64,000 nt of DNA from Hymenobacter sp. BRD128 (GTDB lineage Bacteria > Bacteroidota > Bacteroidia > Cytophagales > Hymenobacteraceae), in assembly GCF_013256625.1 (NCBI RefSeq), contig NZ_CP053908.1, forward strand, positions 868,001-932,000, in the 5' to 3' direction. This document shows, piece after piece, positions 44,465 to 53,558 of the stretch. Within the stretch, counting starts at the first letter, position 1. Each line of letters opens with the position of its first letter. Position numbers and translations under genes: made by a program. Under the pieces are notes generated by a model. The model saw nothing but the letters and a program-made list of their open reading frames with translations. It made no database searches and was not told where the DNA came from.

Positions 44465-47461
44465 TCAATACCCAAAAATCTCTTTCAGGGTCAGTTGCTG
44501 GACGGTGCCGTATTTGGCCAGCTCCTTGAAATTCAGCCGGTCCTTGGCGCCGATAACCAGAATAACCTGGTTCTGGCCCCGAATCTTGGCCTGCTGAAAT
44601 TTCTGCAATTCGGCAAACGTCATATTCTGGGTTTGGTCGTACACGTCGCGGCGCAGGTCGTAGTCGAGGCCTAGCCGGCGGGCGCGCTCGTAGCTGAGCA
44701 ACACGCCCTCGTGAGTGATGCGGTCGGTGGCAATGCTGTTGCGGATACTCTGCTTGGCAATCACCAGGTTGGCGTCGGCCAGGGGCATATCGGTGAGCAG
44801 GCCTTCCATGCCGGCCATGGCCTCGGGCAGCTTGTCGCTCTGCGTGCCGATGTAGCTGAGGATGTAGTTCGAGCGGCCCGTCTTGTCGGCGTTCGCGTAG
44901 CGCGACATGGCAGAGTAGGCCAGCGCCTTGCTCTCGCGCAAGTCCTGGAAAACGATGCTGCCCATGCCGCCGCCGAAGTACTCGTTGTAGAGCGCCACGG
45001 TGGGCACCATCAGGCGGTCGTAGGTATCGCCCTTGGTCAGGAACAGGATTTCGGCCTGCACCATCTTGTAGTCAACCCAGTAGACTTTTTTATCTTTCAG
45101 CGGCTGCTCGGCGAAGTCCTTGGCGGGCGGCACGGGCTTGAGGCTAGCGGGCGTTTTGTGAACGGTCTTTATTAACTTGGCAATGCCAGGGGTGGTCACA
45201 TAGCCAAGGTTGTCGTTGACTTCACGCGGGCCATAATACAGTACCCGATGCTGATACGTCGGCAGCGACTTCAGCAAAGCCGTCAGTTGCTCGGGCTTCA
45301 ATGCCTTCAACTGCGCCTCCGGCACCATGTTCGTAAACGGATTGCGCGGGCCGTACTTGGCGTAGTTTAGCATGGCCTGATTCAGAATCACGCCCTTGTT
45401 GAGCTTGGCATCCTGGCGCTGCTTCAAAATGCCGGCCACCTGGTTTTTGAGGGCCGCCGCGTCGGGGCGCGGGTTGTTGAGCAGCTGTTCAAACAGCTGC
45501 ATGGCCGGCTCCAGGTTGCTGTCGAGCCCGCTCAGGCTGATGAGCACGCGGTCCTGGCTGCTGCTGACGGCAAACGAGCAGCCCAGCTTGTAAAACTCCT
45601 GCTGGAGCTGCGCCGCCGAGTACTGGCCGGTACCCAGGTACTGCAAATAATCTGTGGCTACGTCGAGCAGCGGGTTGTTATTGGTACCGAGGTCGATGGC
45701 GTAGAACAGGCTAAACAGGCCGTTCTCGGTGTTCTTGGTGTAGTACAGCGGCAGGCCGGGCTTGATGTCGGCCGTTTGAATATCCTTCTTATAGTCAAGG
45801 AAAACCGGCTTCAGCTCGGTGCTAGGCAGCTTCGATACCTCAGTGTAAAAAGCCGAGGCCGCGTCGCGGTTGGCGGGCACCGGCGTGATGGCTGGCTTCA
45901 CCACCTTCACCTTATTCGGGTCTTCGCCGGTGCGCTTGAACACGGCCACGTAGTTCGGGCCGTAGTGGTCGTTGGCAAACTGGACGATTTCAGCCTTCGT
46001 GATGGTGGCAAAATCCTCGTTCTGCTTGAGGTAGTCGGTCCAGCTTACGCGCTCGATAAAGGCCTCGTACATGGCGCTGGCTCGCGCCTCGTTGCTTTCG
46101 TAGCTTTTGGTGCGGCTCAGCTTCTCATTGTTTACGATGGCCGGGATGAGCCAATCGGGGAAGTCGCCGCGTTTCACTTTGGCTACCTCGGCTAGCATCA
46201 GCGCCTGTACCTCTTCCAGCTTCTGGCCCTGGCGCGGGGTGCCGTAGAGCACGTGCGTCGAGTAGTCGTCGTTGAGGTCGGCAAAGGTCTGGGCTTGCAG
46301 CACTTTCTGCTGCTGGTTCAGGTCGAGGTCGAAGAGGCCGGCCTGGCCGTTGGTCAGGATTTTGTCCAGCATCCGCAGGCGCAGCGCGTCGCGGGTAGCC
46401 TTGCCCGGAAAGCGGTAGCCCAGCATCACGTTTTCCGACTGCGGCCCCACCACTTCCTTCACGATGGGCGCGGTAATGGGCTTTTCCACCGGCGGATTGA
46501 AAGCCGGCACCGGCTTGCTGGCTAGCCCGCCAAAATACTTGTCAATCAGCCGAATGGTCTGGTCGTAGTCCAGGTCGCCGCTCAGGCAGAGCGCGATATT
46601 ATTCGGCACGTAGTACTGGCCGAAGTACTTCTTAATCTCAGTTATCGACGGGTTTTGCAGGTGCTCAATCGTGCCGATGGTCGTCTGCGTGCCGTAGGGG
46701 TGGGTGGGGTAGAGGCTAGCGTTCAGCGCCTCAAACTCCTTGCTAAAATCGGAGTCCAGGCCACGGTTTTTCTCCTCGTATACGGCCTCCAGCTCGGTGT
46801 GAAACAGGCGCGGCACCATTTCCTGAAAGCGCTCGCTCTGCACGGCGGCCCACTTTTCGAGCTGGTTGCTCGGAATATCTTCCTGATACACCGTTTCCTC
46901 ATTCGAGGTGTGCGCATTCGAGCCCTTGGCCCCGATGCTACCCATTAGCTTATCGTACTCGTTGGGCACGGCGTAGCGCGCGGCCACGCCCGAAATAGAG
47001 TCAATCTGGTGGTAGGTGCGCTTGCGGGCCACCGGGTCGTTGCGCTCGCCCCGGTAGGTTTCGTACAGCGCCTCAATCTTATTCAGCTCCAGCTTTTCCT
47101 TGCTCCAGTCCTTGGTGCCGAGCTTTGAGGTACCCTTAAACACCATGTGCTCCAGGTAGTGGGCTAGCCCGGTGGCGGTGGCCGGGTCGTTCTTCGAGCC
47201 GGCGCGCACGGCCACGTAGGTCTGGATGCGCGGCGCGTTCTTGTAGTCTGACAGATAGACCGTCAGGCCATTATCCAGCTTGTACACGCGCACGCCGAGC
47301 GGGTCGTTGGGCGCCGTCTCGTAGCGATAGTCTTTGGCCGGGGCCGGGCTGGCGGCGGGGGCAGTGGTGGCCGCCACGGCGGCCGGCTTGCTCGACTGGC
47401 ACTGCGTAGTGAGGCCGAGGGCCGCCAGCGCGGGCAGCAGGAGCAACAACGGTCGATTCAC
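44465..47461 (-). CDS. M16 family metallopeptidase, lipoprotein
   Basis: About 998 residues from the GTG at 47461, which gives a lipoprotein signal (VNRPLLLLLPALAALGLTTQC). The longer frame to 47503 is unlikely, because a TACCTTTG promoter box lies exactly at its start. The first M16 domain carries the zinc motif HYLEHMVFKGT (HxxEH) with the downstream Glu in EAVYEEKNRG; the second M16 half (about 640-990) lacks HxxEH and is structural, as usual. The pair forms a clam-shell that degrades peptides in the periplasm or at the outer membrane. Confidence 0.88.
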   Translation of the reverse strand: MNRPLLLLLPALAALGLTTQCQSSKPAAVAATTAPAASPAPAKDYRYETAPNDPLGVRVYKLDNGLTVYLSDYKNAPRIQTYVAVRAGSKNDPATATGLAHYLEHMVFKGTSKLGTKDWSKEKLELNKIEALYETYRGERNDPVARKRTYHQIDSISGVAARYAVPNEYDKLMGSIGAKGSNAHTSNEETVYQEDIPSNQLEKWAAVQSERFQEMVPRLFHTELEAVYEEKNRGLDSDFSKEFEALNASLYPTHPYGTQTTIGTIEHLQNPSITEIKKYFGQYYVPNNIALCLSGDLDYDQTIRLIDKYFGGLASKPVPAFNPPVEKPITAPIVKEVVGPQSENVMLGYRFPGKATRDALRLRMLDKILTNGQAGLFDLDLNQQQKVLQAQTFADLNDDYSTHVLYGTPRQGQKLEEVQALMLAEVAKVKRGDFPDWLIPAIVNNEKLSRTKSYESNEARASAMYEAFIERVSWTDYLKQNEDFATITKAEIVQFANDHYGPNYVAVFKRTGEDPNKVKVVKPAITPVPANRDAASAFYTEVSKLPSTELKPVFLDYKKDIQTADIKPGLPLYYTKNTENGLFSLFYAIDLGTNNNPLLDVATDYLQYLGTGQYSAAQLQQEFYKLGCSFAVSSSQDRVLISLSGLDSNLEPAMQLFEQLLNNPRPDAAALKNQVAGILKQRQDAKLNKGVILNQAMLNYAKYGPRNPFTNMVPEAQLKALKPEQLTALLKSLPTYQHRVLYYGPREVNDNLGYVTTPGIAKLIKTVHKTPASLKPVPPAKDFAEQPLKDKKVYWVDYKMVQAEILFLTKGDTYDRLMVPTVALYNEYFGGGMGSIVFQDLRESKALAYSAMSRYANADKTGRSNYILSYIGTQSDKLPEAMAGMEGLLTDMPLADANLVIAKQSIRNSIATDRITHEGVLLSYERARRLGLDYDLRRDVYDQTQNMTFAELQKFQQAKIRGQNQVILVIGAKDRLNFKELAKYGTVQQLTLKEIFGY

Positions 47462-47502
47462 AAACAGGCTAGTCAGAGCGCGGGGGACTTCAATAAGGGG
47501 CA

Positions 47503-47510
47503 CAAAGGTA
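47503..47510 (-). promoter_or_regulatory. -7 box upstream of the M16 gene
   Basis: TACCTTTG on the minus strand, an exact TAnnTTTG match about 42 bp before the GTG start at 47461. A TTG at the ideal distance is not seen, so the -33 element is weak. Confidence 0.5.
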
Positions 47511-47774
47511 GAAGTTCGTGCGGGGAATAAAAAACAAAAAAATCAATTCCGCTGACTTACCTTGCGCGATTGCACTGGCAGTACTAGCAGCTTAAAAGAC
47601 ACGCATTTGCACGAAAACGTTGCGACCGCTTCCCCGAAAAGCTGCGCCGTTTTGCTAGCCTGCCGCACTCATTTTTCCAAGGGCTTAGCTGGTCCTGTAA
47701 GCTGCTACGAGTCCTTTCGCTGGCCCCTACCAAGAAAGAACTACCACCCGGTTTTGGGCAATGAGTGCTAATGC
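47511..47774. other. Intergenic region without a gene
   Basis: About 260 nt between the M16 promoter and the helicase terminator. No convincing ORF, RNA gene or long repeat was seen; a short A/T-rich block lies at 47527-47545. Confidence 0.5.
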
Positions 47775-47810
47775 CAAACGCCCGGCCAACCTGCGTCAGC
47801 CGGGCGTTTG
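47775..47810. terminator. Hairpin after the DEAD-box helicase gene
   Basis: Perfect 12-bp stem (47775-47786 with 47799-47810), GC-rich, 16 bp after the helicase stop on the minus strand. The T run is short, so it is a weaker terminator. Confidence 0.65.
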
Positions 47811-47825
47811 CGTAGAGTAGTCGGG

Positions 47826-49547
47826 TTATTCGGCGTCCGGGGCGGGCGCCGAAGCGGCGGGAATGGTGCCATCTGCCGGGCGCGGGCCTTTACCGCCCCG
47901 GTTGCGGCCGCCGCGCTTGCGGCGGCGCTGCCCTTCGGGCTTGTCGCCCTCGGCGCGCGGCGCGCGCGGGCTAGCCGCTTCACCTTCAGCGCGCGGCTCG
48001 CGTGGTGGGTGCGGGGCCTCAGTGCCGCCCGCTACTGCGCCTTCGGGGCGCGGGGTGCGGGGCGGGCGGGCCTCGCGGGGCGGAGCTACGTAGGCCGTTA
48101 CGGGCGTCTGGCCGGCATCAATGGCGGCGAGGCGGGCGGCAGCCTGGGCTAGCCGCTCGGCGCGCTGCGGGTCATTCTTGGCGTCGCCGTCGCGGCGGGG
48201 TCCCCGGTCGCGGCCACCCTGGCGGTCGCCTTCGGCGCGGGGCGGGCGCGAGTCAGTGCCGCCGTCGCGGCGCGGACCACGGTCACGGCCGCCGCTGCCA
48301 CCCCGGCCGCCTTCGCGCGGGCCAGTTTTGCCACGCAGGCCGCTAAAGCGCCTGGGGTCAAACTCGGGCGCCGGGCCGTAGCCGAGGCCTTCGGTAATGG
48401 CCTGCTTCTCAATCTCGCGCTCGATGAGTTTCTCGATTTTGACGATACGGTCCTGGTCCTGGTCGGCAATGAAAGTGATGGCCGTGCCCGTGGTAGCGGC
48501 CCTGGCCGTGCGCCCGATGCGGTGCACGTAGTCTTCGGCGGCGCGGGGCACGTCGAAGTTCACCACGTGGCTAAGCGAGTCAATATCAATGCCTCGGCTC
48601 ACCACGTCGGTAGCCACCAGGATGGGAAATTGCTTGTTCTTAAAAGCGCGCATGGTGGCCTCGCGCTCCTCCTGGGTGCGGTCAGAGCTGATACCCTGGG
48701 CCGGGTAGCCCAGCTTATTGAGCGAGCGCACGATGCCGGCCACCGCCGCTTTCTTGCTGGTAAAGAGCACCATGCTCTGCACGTCCTGCGCCTTGATGAG
48801 GTGCTCCAGCACGGGCAGCTTCTGGTGGTCGAAGGTCATGTAAAACTGCTGGTTGATGCCGGCAGCGGGCTTGCTCACGGCTAGCCGCACCTCGTCGGGC
48901 TCGTGCAAAATCTGCTGCGAGAAGTCGCGGATTTTGCTCGGCATAGTGGCCGAAAACAGCAGCGTCTGGCGCGACTTAGGCAGCTGGCGCACGATGTTCA
49001 GAATGTCATCGGCAAAGCCCATATCCATCATCTTGTCGGCCTCATCAAGCACCAGATACTTTAGGTCGTCGAACTTGACGTACCCGAGCTGCATGTGCGC
49101 GATGAGGCGGCCCGGCGTGGCAATGATAATGTCGGCGCCGCTCGTGAGGGCGCGCTTCTGCTGCTCCCAGTTTTCGCTTTTGCCGCCGCCGTAAATGGCA
49201 ATGGAGGAGGCCTCTACAAAGTAGCCGAAGCCCGTTACCTGCTCGTCAATCTGGGTGGCTAGCTCGCGGGTGGGCACCAGCACCAGCGTGGAGGTGGTGC
49301 CGTGCTTGGCGTGCGAAATCTTATCAAGCAGCGGCACGAGGTAGGCGGCCGTTTTGCCGGTGCCGGTCTGGGCGCAGGCAATGAGGTCTTTGCCGGCCAA
49401 AATCTTCGGAATCGCCTGCTCCTGAATGGGCGTGGCGTTGAGGTAGTTCATGGCGTCCACGCCGGCCAGCAGGTCGTCGTGAAGATTAAAATCGTGGAAA
49501 GTCAACGGGTCAGCTAATGAGGTGAAAAATAGGGGCTGACCGTGCAT
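47826..49547 (-). CDS. DEAD-box ATP-dependent RNA helicase with long basic RG-rich tail
   Basis: A 573-residue helicase. The Q motif (TFHDFNLHDDLL...TPIQEQAIP), Walker A AQTGTGKT, PTRELATQ, LDEADKMMDMGF, LFSATMP, and HRIGRTARA are all present in about 370 residues. The last about 180 residues are low-complexity, rich in Arg, Gly, Pro and Glu (RGGSGGRDRGPRRDG type), ending in a basic KRGGRNRGGKG patch for RNA binding. It probably remodels mRNA or pre-ribosomes, including in the cold. A TACCTTTG box at 49578-49585 (minus) is the likely promoter. Confidence 0.93.
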   Translation of the reverse strand: MHGQPLFFTSLADPLTFHDFNLHDDLLAGVDAMNYLNATPIQEQAIPKILAGKDLIACAQTGTGKTAAYLVPLLDKISHAKHGTTSTLVLVPTRELATQIDEQVTGFGYFVEASSIAIYGGGKSENWEQQKRALTSGADIIIATPGRLIAHMQLGYVKFDDLKYLVLDEADKMMDMGFADDILNIVRQLPKSRQTLLFSATMPSKIRDFSQQILHEPDEVRLAVSKPAAGINQQFYMTFDHQKLPVLEHLIKAQDVQSMVLFTSKKAAVAGIVRSLNKLGYPAQGISSDRTQEEREATMRAFKNKQFPILVATDVVSRGIDIDSLSHVVNFDVPRAAEDYVHRIGRTARAATTGTAITFIADQDQDRIVKIEKLIEREIEKQAITEGLGYGPAPEFDPRRFSGLRGKTGPREGGRGGSGGRDRGPRRDGGTDSRPPRAEGDRQGGRDRGPRRDGDAKNDPQRAERLAQAAARLAAIDAGQTPVTAYVAPPREARPPRTPRPEGAVAGGTEAPHPPREPRAEGEAASPRAPRAEGDKPEGQRRRKRGGRNRGGKGPRPADGTIPAASAPAPDAE

Positions 49548-49624
49548 TCCCGGGCCAGCAAACCGCTTGATTTAGAACAAAGGTAAGCCGGATAAGTGCC
49601 CCGCTTGCGCCTACCTTCGCCGGC

Positions 49625-50365
49625 ATGGCCCTCGACCGCTTTTCCGCCCAGGCCGCGCACTACGCGCGCTACCGCATTGACTACCCGCCCGAACTCTACG
49701 CCTGGCTGTTGCCCCAAGTGCCCAACCGCCTGCGGGCCTGGGACTGCGCCACCGGCAACGGCCAGGTAGCGGCCGTGCTGGCCCAGTACTTTCGCGATGT
49801 AGAGGCTACGGACCTTAGTGCCAGCCAGCTAGCCGAAGCCCCCAAGCTGCCTAATGTGCATTATCAGGTGGCTACCGCCGAGCGCACGCCCTTCCCCGAC
49901 GAGTATTTTGACCTCATCACGGTGGGCCAGGCCGTGCATTGGTTCGACCCCGAGGCCTATCACCGCGAGGTGCGGCGGGTGGCCGGCCCCGGCACCGTGC
50001 TGGCCGAGTGGGGCTATGGTCTGGGCCAGACGGCTAGCCCGGAGCTGAATGCACTCATCCGGCGCTTTCACGACGATACCGTGGGGCCGTACTGGGATGC
50101 CAACCGCTGGCACGTGCTCGATGAGTATGCGCGGCTGCCTTTTCCCTTCGCCAGGGTGCGCCGGGCGCATTTTGAGGTGCGCCGGCAGTGGTCGGCCGCG
50201 TGGTATCTCGACTACCTGCGCACGTGGTCGGCGGTGGTCAACTATGCCCGCCAGCACGACGGCGCCGATGCCGTGCGGCTGGTGGCCGACGAGCTAACGC
50301 AGCTGTGGGGGGCGGACGAGCGCGAAATTGTATTCCCCATTTTTGCGCGCGCCGGGGTAGTATAG
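49625..50365 (+). CDS. Class I SAM-dependent methyltransferase
   Basis: A 246-residue methyltransferase of the Methyltransf_11 type. FSAQAAHYARYRIDYPPELYAWLL at the start is typical of the Tmt1/YafE-like group. The SAM-binding loop is WDCATGNGQVA, then an Asp at the end of the second strand (VEATDLSASQL), and FDLITVGQAVHWFDPEAYHREV follows, with the conserved HWF. Enzymes of this group methylate small carboxylic acids or other small molecules; the substrate is unknown. It is divergent from the helicase. Confidence 0.88.
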   Translation: MALDRFSAQAAHYARYRIDYPPELYAWLLPQVPNRLRAWDCATGNGQVAAVLAQYFRDVEATDLSASQLAEAPKLPNVHYQVATAERTPFPDEYFDLITVGQAVHWFDPEAYHREVRRVAGPGTVLAEWGYGLGQTASPELNALIRRFHDDTVGPYWDANRWHVLDEYARLPFPFARVRRAHFEVRRQWSAAWYLDYLRTWSAVVNYARQHDGADAVRLVADELTQLWGADEREIVFPIFARAGVV

Positions 50366-50444
50366 CCGCTAGGGTAGCCGTTGTAATAGTAATACACGGG
50401 CGCAGGTGGCGATGCAGCTGGGGCGCCCTATTTGCTTATAAATT

Positions 50445-51587
50445 ATGACTCCCAACTTACCCTTCGCTGGCCTGCGCGTGTTGGAGCTGGCCGCCGTGCT
50501 TGCCGGCCCGCAGGTGGGCCAATTCTTCGCCGAGCTGGGGGCCGACGTGCTCAAAATTGAACCCCCGACGGGCGATGTGACCCGCACCTGGCGCACGCCC
50601 GGCGATGCCCCCGACAGCTCGGTATCGGCTTATTTTGCGGCTTCCAACTGGGGCAAAGCCTCACTGGTGCTCGACCTCACCGAGCCCGAGGCGCAGGCCG
50701 CGCTGCACCGGCTGGCCACCGAGGCCGACGTGCTCCTCTTAAGCTACAAGCCCGGCGATGCCGAGAAGCTGGGCGTGGGCTATGCGGCGCTGTCCGCCGC
50801 TAATCCGCGCCTTATCTACGCGCACCTCACCGGCTACGGCCCGGCTAGCCCCCGCGTGGGCTACGACGCCGTGCTGCAAGCCGAAACCGGCTTTATGCAC
50901 CTCAACGCGGCCAGCCCCGCCGACCCGCCTCAGAAGATGCCCGTGGCGCTCATCGACCTGCTGGCCGCCCATCAGCTCAAGGAAGGTATCCTCACGGCCC
51001 TGTACCAGCGGGAGAAAACCGGCCGGGGCGCGCTGTTGTCGGTGAGCCTGCTCGACAGCGCGCTAGCCTCGCTGGCCAACCAGGGTGCCACTTGGCTCGT
51101 GACCGGGCACGACCCCCGGCCGCTAGGGTCGGGCCACCCCGGCATTGTGCCCTACGGCACCGTGTACCGCACTGCCGATGGCCAGCGCCTGGTGCTGGCC
51201 ATCGGCACCGACGCGCAGTTTCGGCAGCTGTGCCTGGTACTGATGCGCCCCCGCTGGGCCGATGAGCCGCGCTTTGCCACCAACCCGGCGCGGGTGCGCC
51301 ACCGCGCCGCCCTCGAAGAGCTGCTGCTGGTGCGCATTGCTGAGCTCAACGGTGCCACGCTGCTGCACGAGCTGGCCCGGCTAGGGGTGCCGGCCGGCGC
51401 CGTGCGCACGGTGGGCGAGGCCCTGAGCCAGGAGGCGGCCCAGGCCATGCTACTGCCGCCGCAAAGCCCGGCGTTCCCTTTCGCGGGGTTGCGCACCGTA
51501 GCGTTTCGCAGCTCGGTGTGGCCGGTAGTGGGGCAGCTGGCACCGCCGCCAGGGCTAGCCCCGGACTATCAGCCCACTACCGGGTAA
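50445..51587 (+). CDS. CaiB/BaiF-type CoA-transferase family protein
   Basis: A 380-residue class III CoA-transferase. LRVLELAAVLAGPQVGQFFAELGADVLKIE is the classical N-terminal signature, and the catalytic Asp is in MPVALIDLLAAHQLKEGIL; GRGALLSVSLLDSALASL and VPYGTVYRTADGQRLVLAIG follow. Such enzymes move CoA between carboxylic acids, or act as alpha-methylacyl-CoA racemases. The proteins interlock as dimers. The acid used is not clear from neighbours. It is on the same strand as the methyltransferase but 79 bp away. Confidence 0.9.
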   Translation: MTPNLPFAGLRVLELAAVLAGPQVGQFFAELGADVLKIEPPTGDVTRTWRTPGDAPDSSVSAYFAASNWGKASLVLDLTEPEAQAALHRLATEADVLLLSYKPGDAEKLGVGYAALSAANPRLIYAHLTGYGPASPRVGYDAVLQAETGFMHLNAASPADPPQKMPVALIDLLAAHQLKEGILTALYQREKTGRGALLSVSLLDSALASLANQGATWLVTGHDPRPLGSGHPGIVPYGTVYRTADGQRLVLAIGTDAQFRQLCLVLMRPRWADEPRFATNPARVRHRAALEELLLVRIAELNGATLLHELARLGVPAGAVRTVGEALSQEAAQAMLLPPQSPAFPFAGLRTVAFRSSVWPVVGQLAPPPGLAPDYQPTTG

Positions 51588-51646
51588 GCTCGGCGGTGCA
51601 ACGCGGGAGGAGGCTTTGCCGTTGAGCAGTTTCCTTACGCTTTGCC

Positions 51647-52924
51647 ATGAAATCTGCATTTTTATCGCGCCTGCTGGGGGCGCTACTGCTAGGGCTATTG
51701 CTGCTGGCGCAGCGCCCGGCGCGGGCTTATTCGGTGCTTAGCCACCAAGCCAATATTGACTCGTGCTGGCTGCCTTGCCTGCGGCCGGCCATCGAGCGGC
51801 GATTTCCGGGCGGCACTCCCGATGAGCTGCGCGAAGCCAAGGCCTATGCCTATGGCGGCTCTATTATTCAGGACATGGGCTATTATCCGTTTGGCTCTAA
51901 GCTATTCACAAACCTAACGCACTATGTGCGCTCGGGTGACTTTGTCGAGAACCTGTTGAAAGAAGCGCACGACCGCAACGAGTACGCGTTTGCCCTCGGC
52001 GCCCTAGCCCACTACGCGGCCGATATCTACGGCCACGAGCTGGGTATCAATAAAGCAGTGCCGCTGCTTTTCCCCAAGCTGAAGGCCGAATACGGCCCGG
52101 TAGTTACCTACGAGCAAAACCCGGTGGCGCACGGGCGCACCGAGTTTGCCTTCGACGTGACGCAGCTGGCGGCCGGCAAGTACCGCTCGGCCGCCTATCA
52201 CGACTTTATCGGCTTTAAGGTCAGTAAGGAAGCACTGGAGCGCGCTTTTGCCCGCACCTATGGCCTGGAACTGAAGCAGATTATTTTCAACGTTGACCTG
52301 GCGCTGGGCTCTTATCGCTTTGCCGTGCGCAACTTAATTCCGCTGGCTAGCCGCGCAGCCTGGCGGGCCAATCGCCACCAGCTACGCAAAGTGAACAGTC
52401 GTATTCGCCGCCGCGATTACGTCTATAAACAGGGCAAGGATGAGTTTGAAAAGGAATATGGTACCGTTTATGAGCATCCCAAGCTTGGCGCGCGCATTGT
52501 GGCGGGCATTATTGACATTCTGCCCAAAGTAGGCAAGCTAAAGAGCCTGAAGTTTATCGCTCCCTCGCCCGAAGCTCAGGCCCTGTTTCGGGCTAGCTTC
52601 CAGCAGACGATGAAAACGCTGTGCACGTTTACGAATGAGCAGATGGCCGTTACCAAGCCCGCCCCCGACCTGCTCAACACTGACTTCGACACCGGCCATC
52701 CCACTAAAATCGGGGAGTATAGCCTGGCCGACCGCACGTATGGCGAATGGGTGCGCGAACTGGCCAAGAACGACTTCAAGGAAATATCTGTGCCCATGCG
52801 CCAGAATATCCTGGCCTTTTTTGCCGACACCTCCCGCAATCCGGTCGATGTGGAAGAGAAAGAAAAAGACAACCGGGCCAAGACCGAAGAGGCCCTGGCC
52901 CGGCTGCGGGCCCTCAAGCTGTAA
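51647..52924 (+). CDS. Exported zinc-dependent phospholipase C-like protein
   Basis: A 425-residue protein with a signal peptide ending PARAYS. The mature N-terminus YSVLSHQANIDS and then YAYGGSIIQDMGYYPFGS, LTHYVRSGDF and ALGALAHYAADIYGHELG supply the His and Asp ligands of the Zn_dep_PLPC family (PF00882), related to bacterial phospholipase C and P1-type fold. It may cleave phospholipids in the periplasm or outside the cell. The C-terminal 200 residues are less conserved and end in a charged helix. Confidence 0.82.
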   Translation: MKSAFLSRLLGALLLGLLLLAQRPARAYSVLSHQANIDSCWLPCLRPAIERRFPGGTPDELREAKAYAYGGSIIQDMGYYPFGSKLFTNLTHYVRSGDFVENLLKEAHDRNEYAFALGALAHYAADIYGHELGINKAVPLLFPKLKAEYGPVVTYEQNPVAHGRTEFAFDVTQLAAGKYRSAAYHDFIGFKVSKEALERAFARTYGLELKQIIFNVDLALGSYRFAVRNLIPLASRAAWRANRHQLRKVNSRIRRRDYVYKQGKDEFEKEYGTVYEHPKLGARIVAGIIDILPKVGKLKSLKFIAPSPEAQALFRASFQQTMKTLCTFTNEQMAVTKPAPDLLNTDFDTGHPTKIGEYSLADRTYGEWVRELAKNDFKEISVPMRQNILAFFADTSRNPVDVEEKEKDNRAKTEEALARLRALKL

Positions 52925-52940
52925 GACTGGCTAGCGGTGG

Positions 52941-53396
52941 TTACTCATCACCTCGGTTGCTGGGTAGGCCGGGCGGGGGCGTGCCCTGGCTGCCGCGCAG
53001 CGTGGGGATGCCCATCTTTTCCTCGCGCTTCTGCTGGTAGCGCGCGAACTGAACGGGCGTGAGCACATCCTTCAGCTGGTCGAGCCTGGCTAGGCTCACA
53101 TCGTCGATGTAGCTTTTCAGCTTGGCAGGATTATCATGGTAGCGCTGCCGGGCCGTTTCCACGTTGCGCACCGACGTTAGGTTGATTGCCCGCACTTTCT
53201 CCGTCTGGGCCGGCGTCAGAGCCAGGGCTTGGCTCATGTTGGTCGTCAGGGCCTCAGCGCGGGCCGAAGTGCTGGCCGAAGCCGGCGTGGCAGGTGTTTT
53301 GGGAGCGTGGGGCGTAACGGAAGCAGTAGTCTGACCCATTGCCGAAAGTGCCACACCAGTGCTCAGTAGGAGCCCGCAGAAAATTTTAGAAAGCAT
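52941..53396 (-). CDS. Second Spy/CpxP-like exported protein
   Basis: About 151 residues from the ATG at 53396 (MLSKIFCGLLLSTGVALSA), giving a signal peptide; the longer frame adds 37 unrelated residues. A Thr/Pro/Ser-rich linker follows, then a helical region with LALTPAQTEKVRAINL and DQLKDVLTPVQFARYQQKREEKM, which repeats the LTxxQ pattern of periplasmic stress proteins. It is convergent with the phospholipase gene and separate from the sus operon, whose terminator lies upstream. Confidence 0.65.
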   Translation of the reverse strand: MLSKIFCGLLLSTGVALSAMGQTTASVTPHAPKTPATPASASTSARAEALTTNMSQALALTPAQTEKVRAINLTSVRNVETARQRYHDNPAKLKSYIDDVSLARLDQLKDVLTPVQFARYQQKREEKMGIPTLRGSQGTPPPGLPSNRGDE

Positions 53397-53490
53397 GAGG
53401 CAGAAAGAAAAAACGGTAAAAGCTGAGGTAATCCCCGTAACGGTGTACTGCCCAACATAGATACAATGTGTGTTGGTGCGCTGAGGGGTG

Positions 53491-53528
53491 TAAAAAAAAG
53501 GAGCCACTGTGCCTAACAGTGGCTCCTT
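53491..53528 (-). terminator. Terminator of the sus operon
   Basis: A 13-bp perfect stem (53498-53510 with 53516-53528), 5-nt loop, with a run of eight T on the minus strand, about 30 bp after the susE stop. Confidence 0.85.
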
Positions 53529-53558
53529 CGCACTAAACCGAGGAACAAACTATTTGTG

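Noticed and set aside
47826-48380. Repeats in the helicase tail as a CRISPR-like or satellite array
   Set aside because: The repetition is codon-level low complexity (Arg/Gly/Pro) inside the reading frame, with no fixed repeat-spacer unit.
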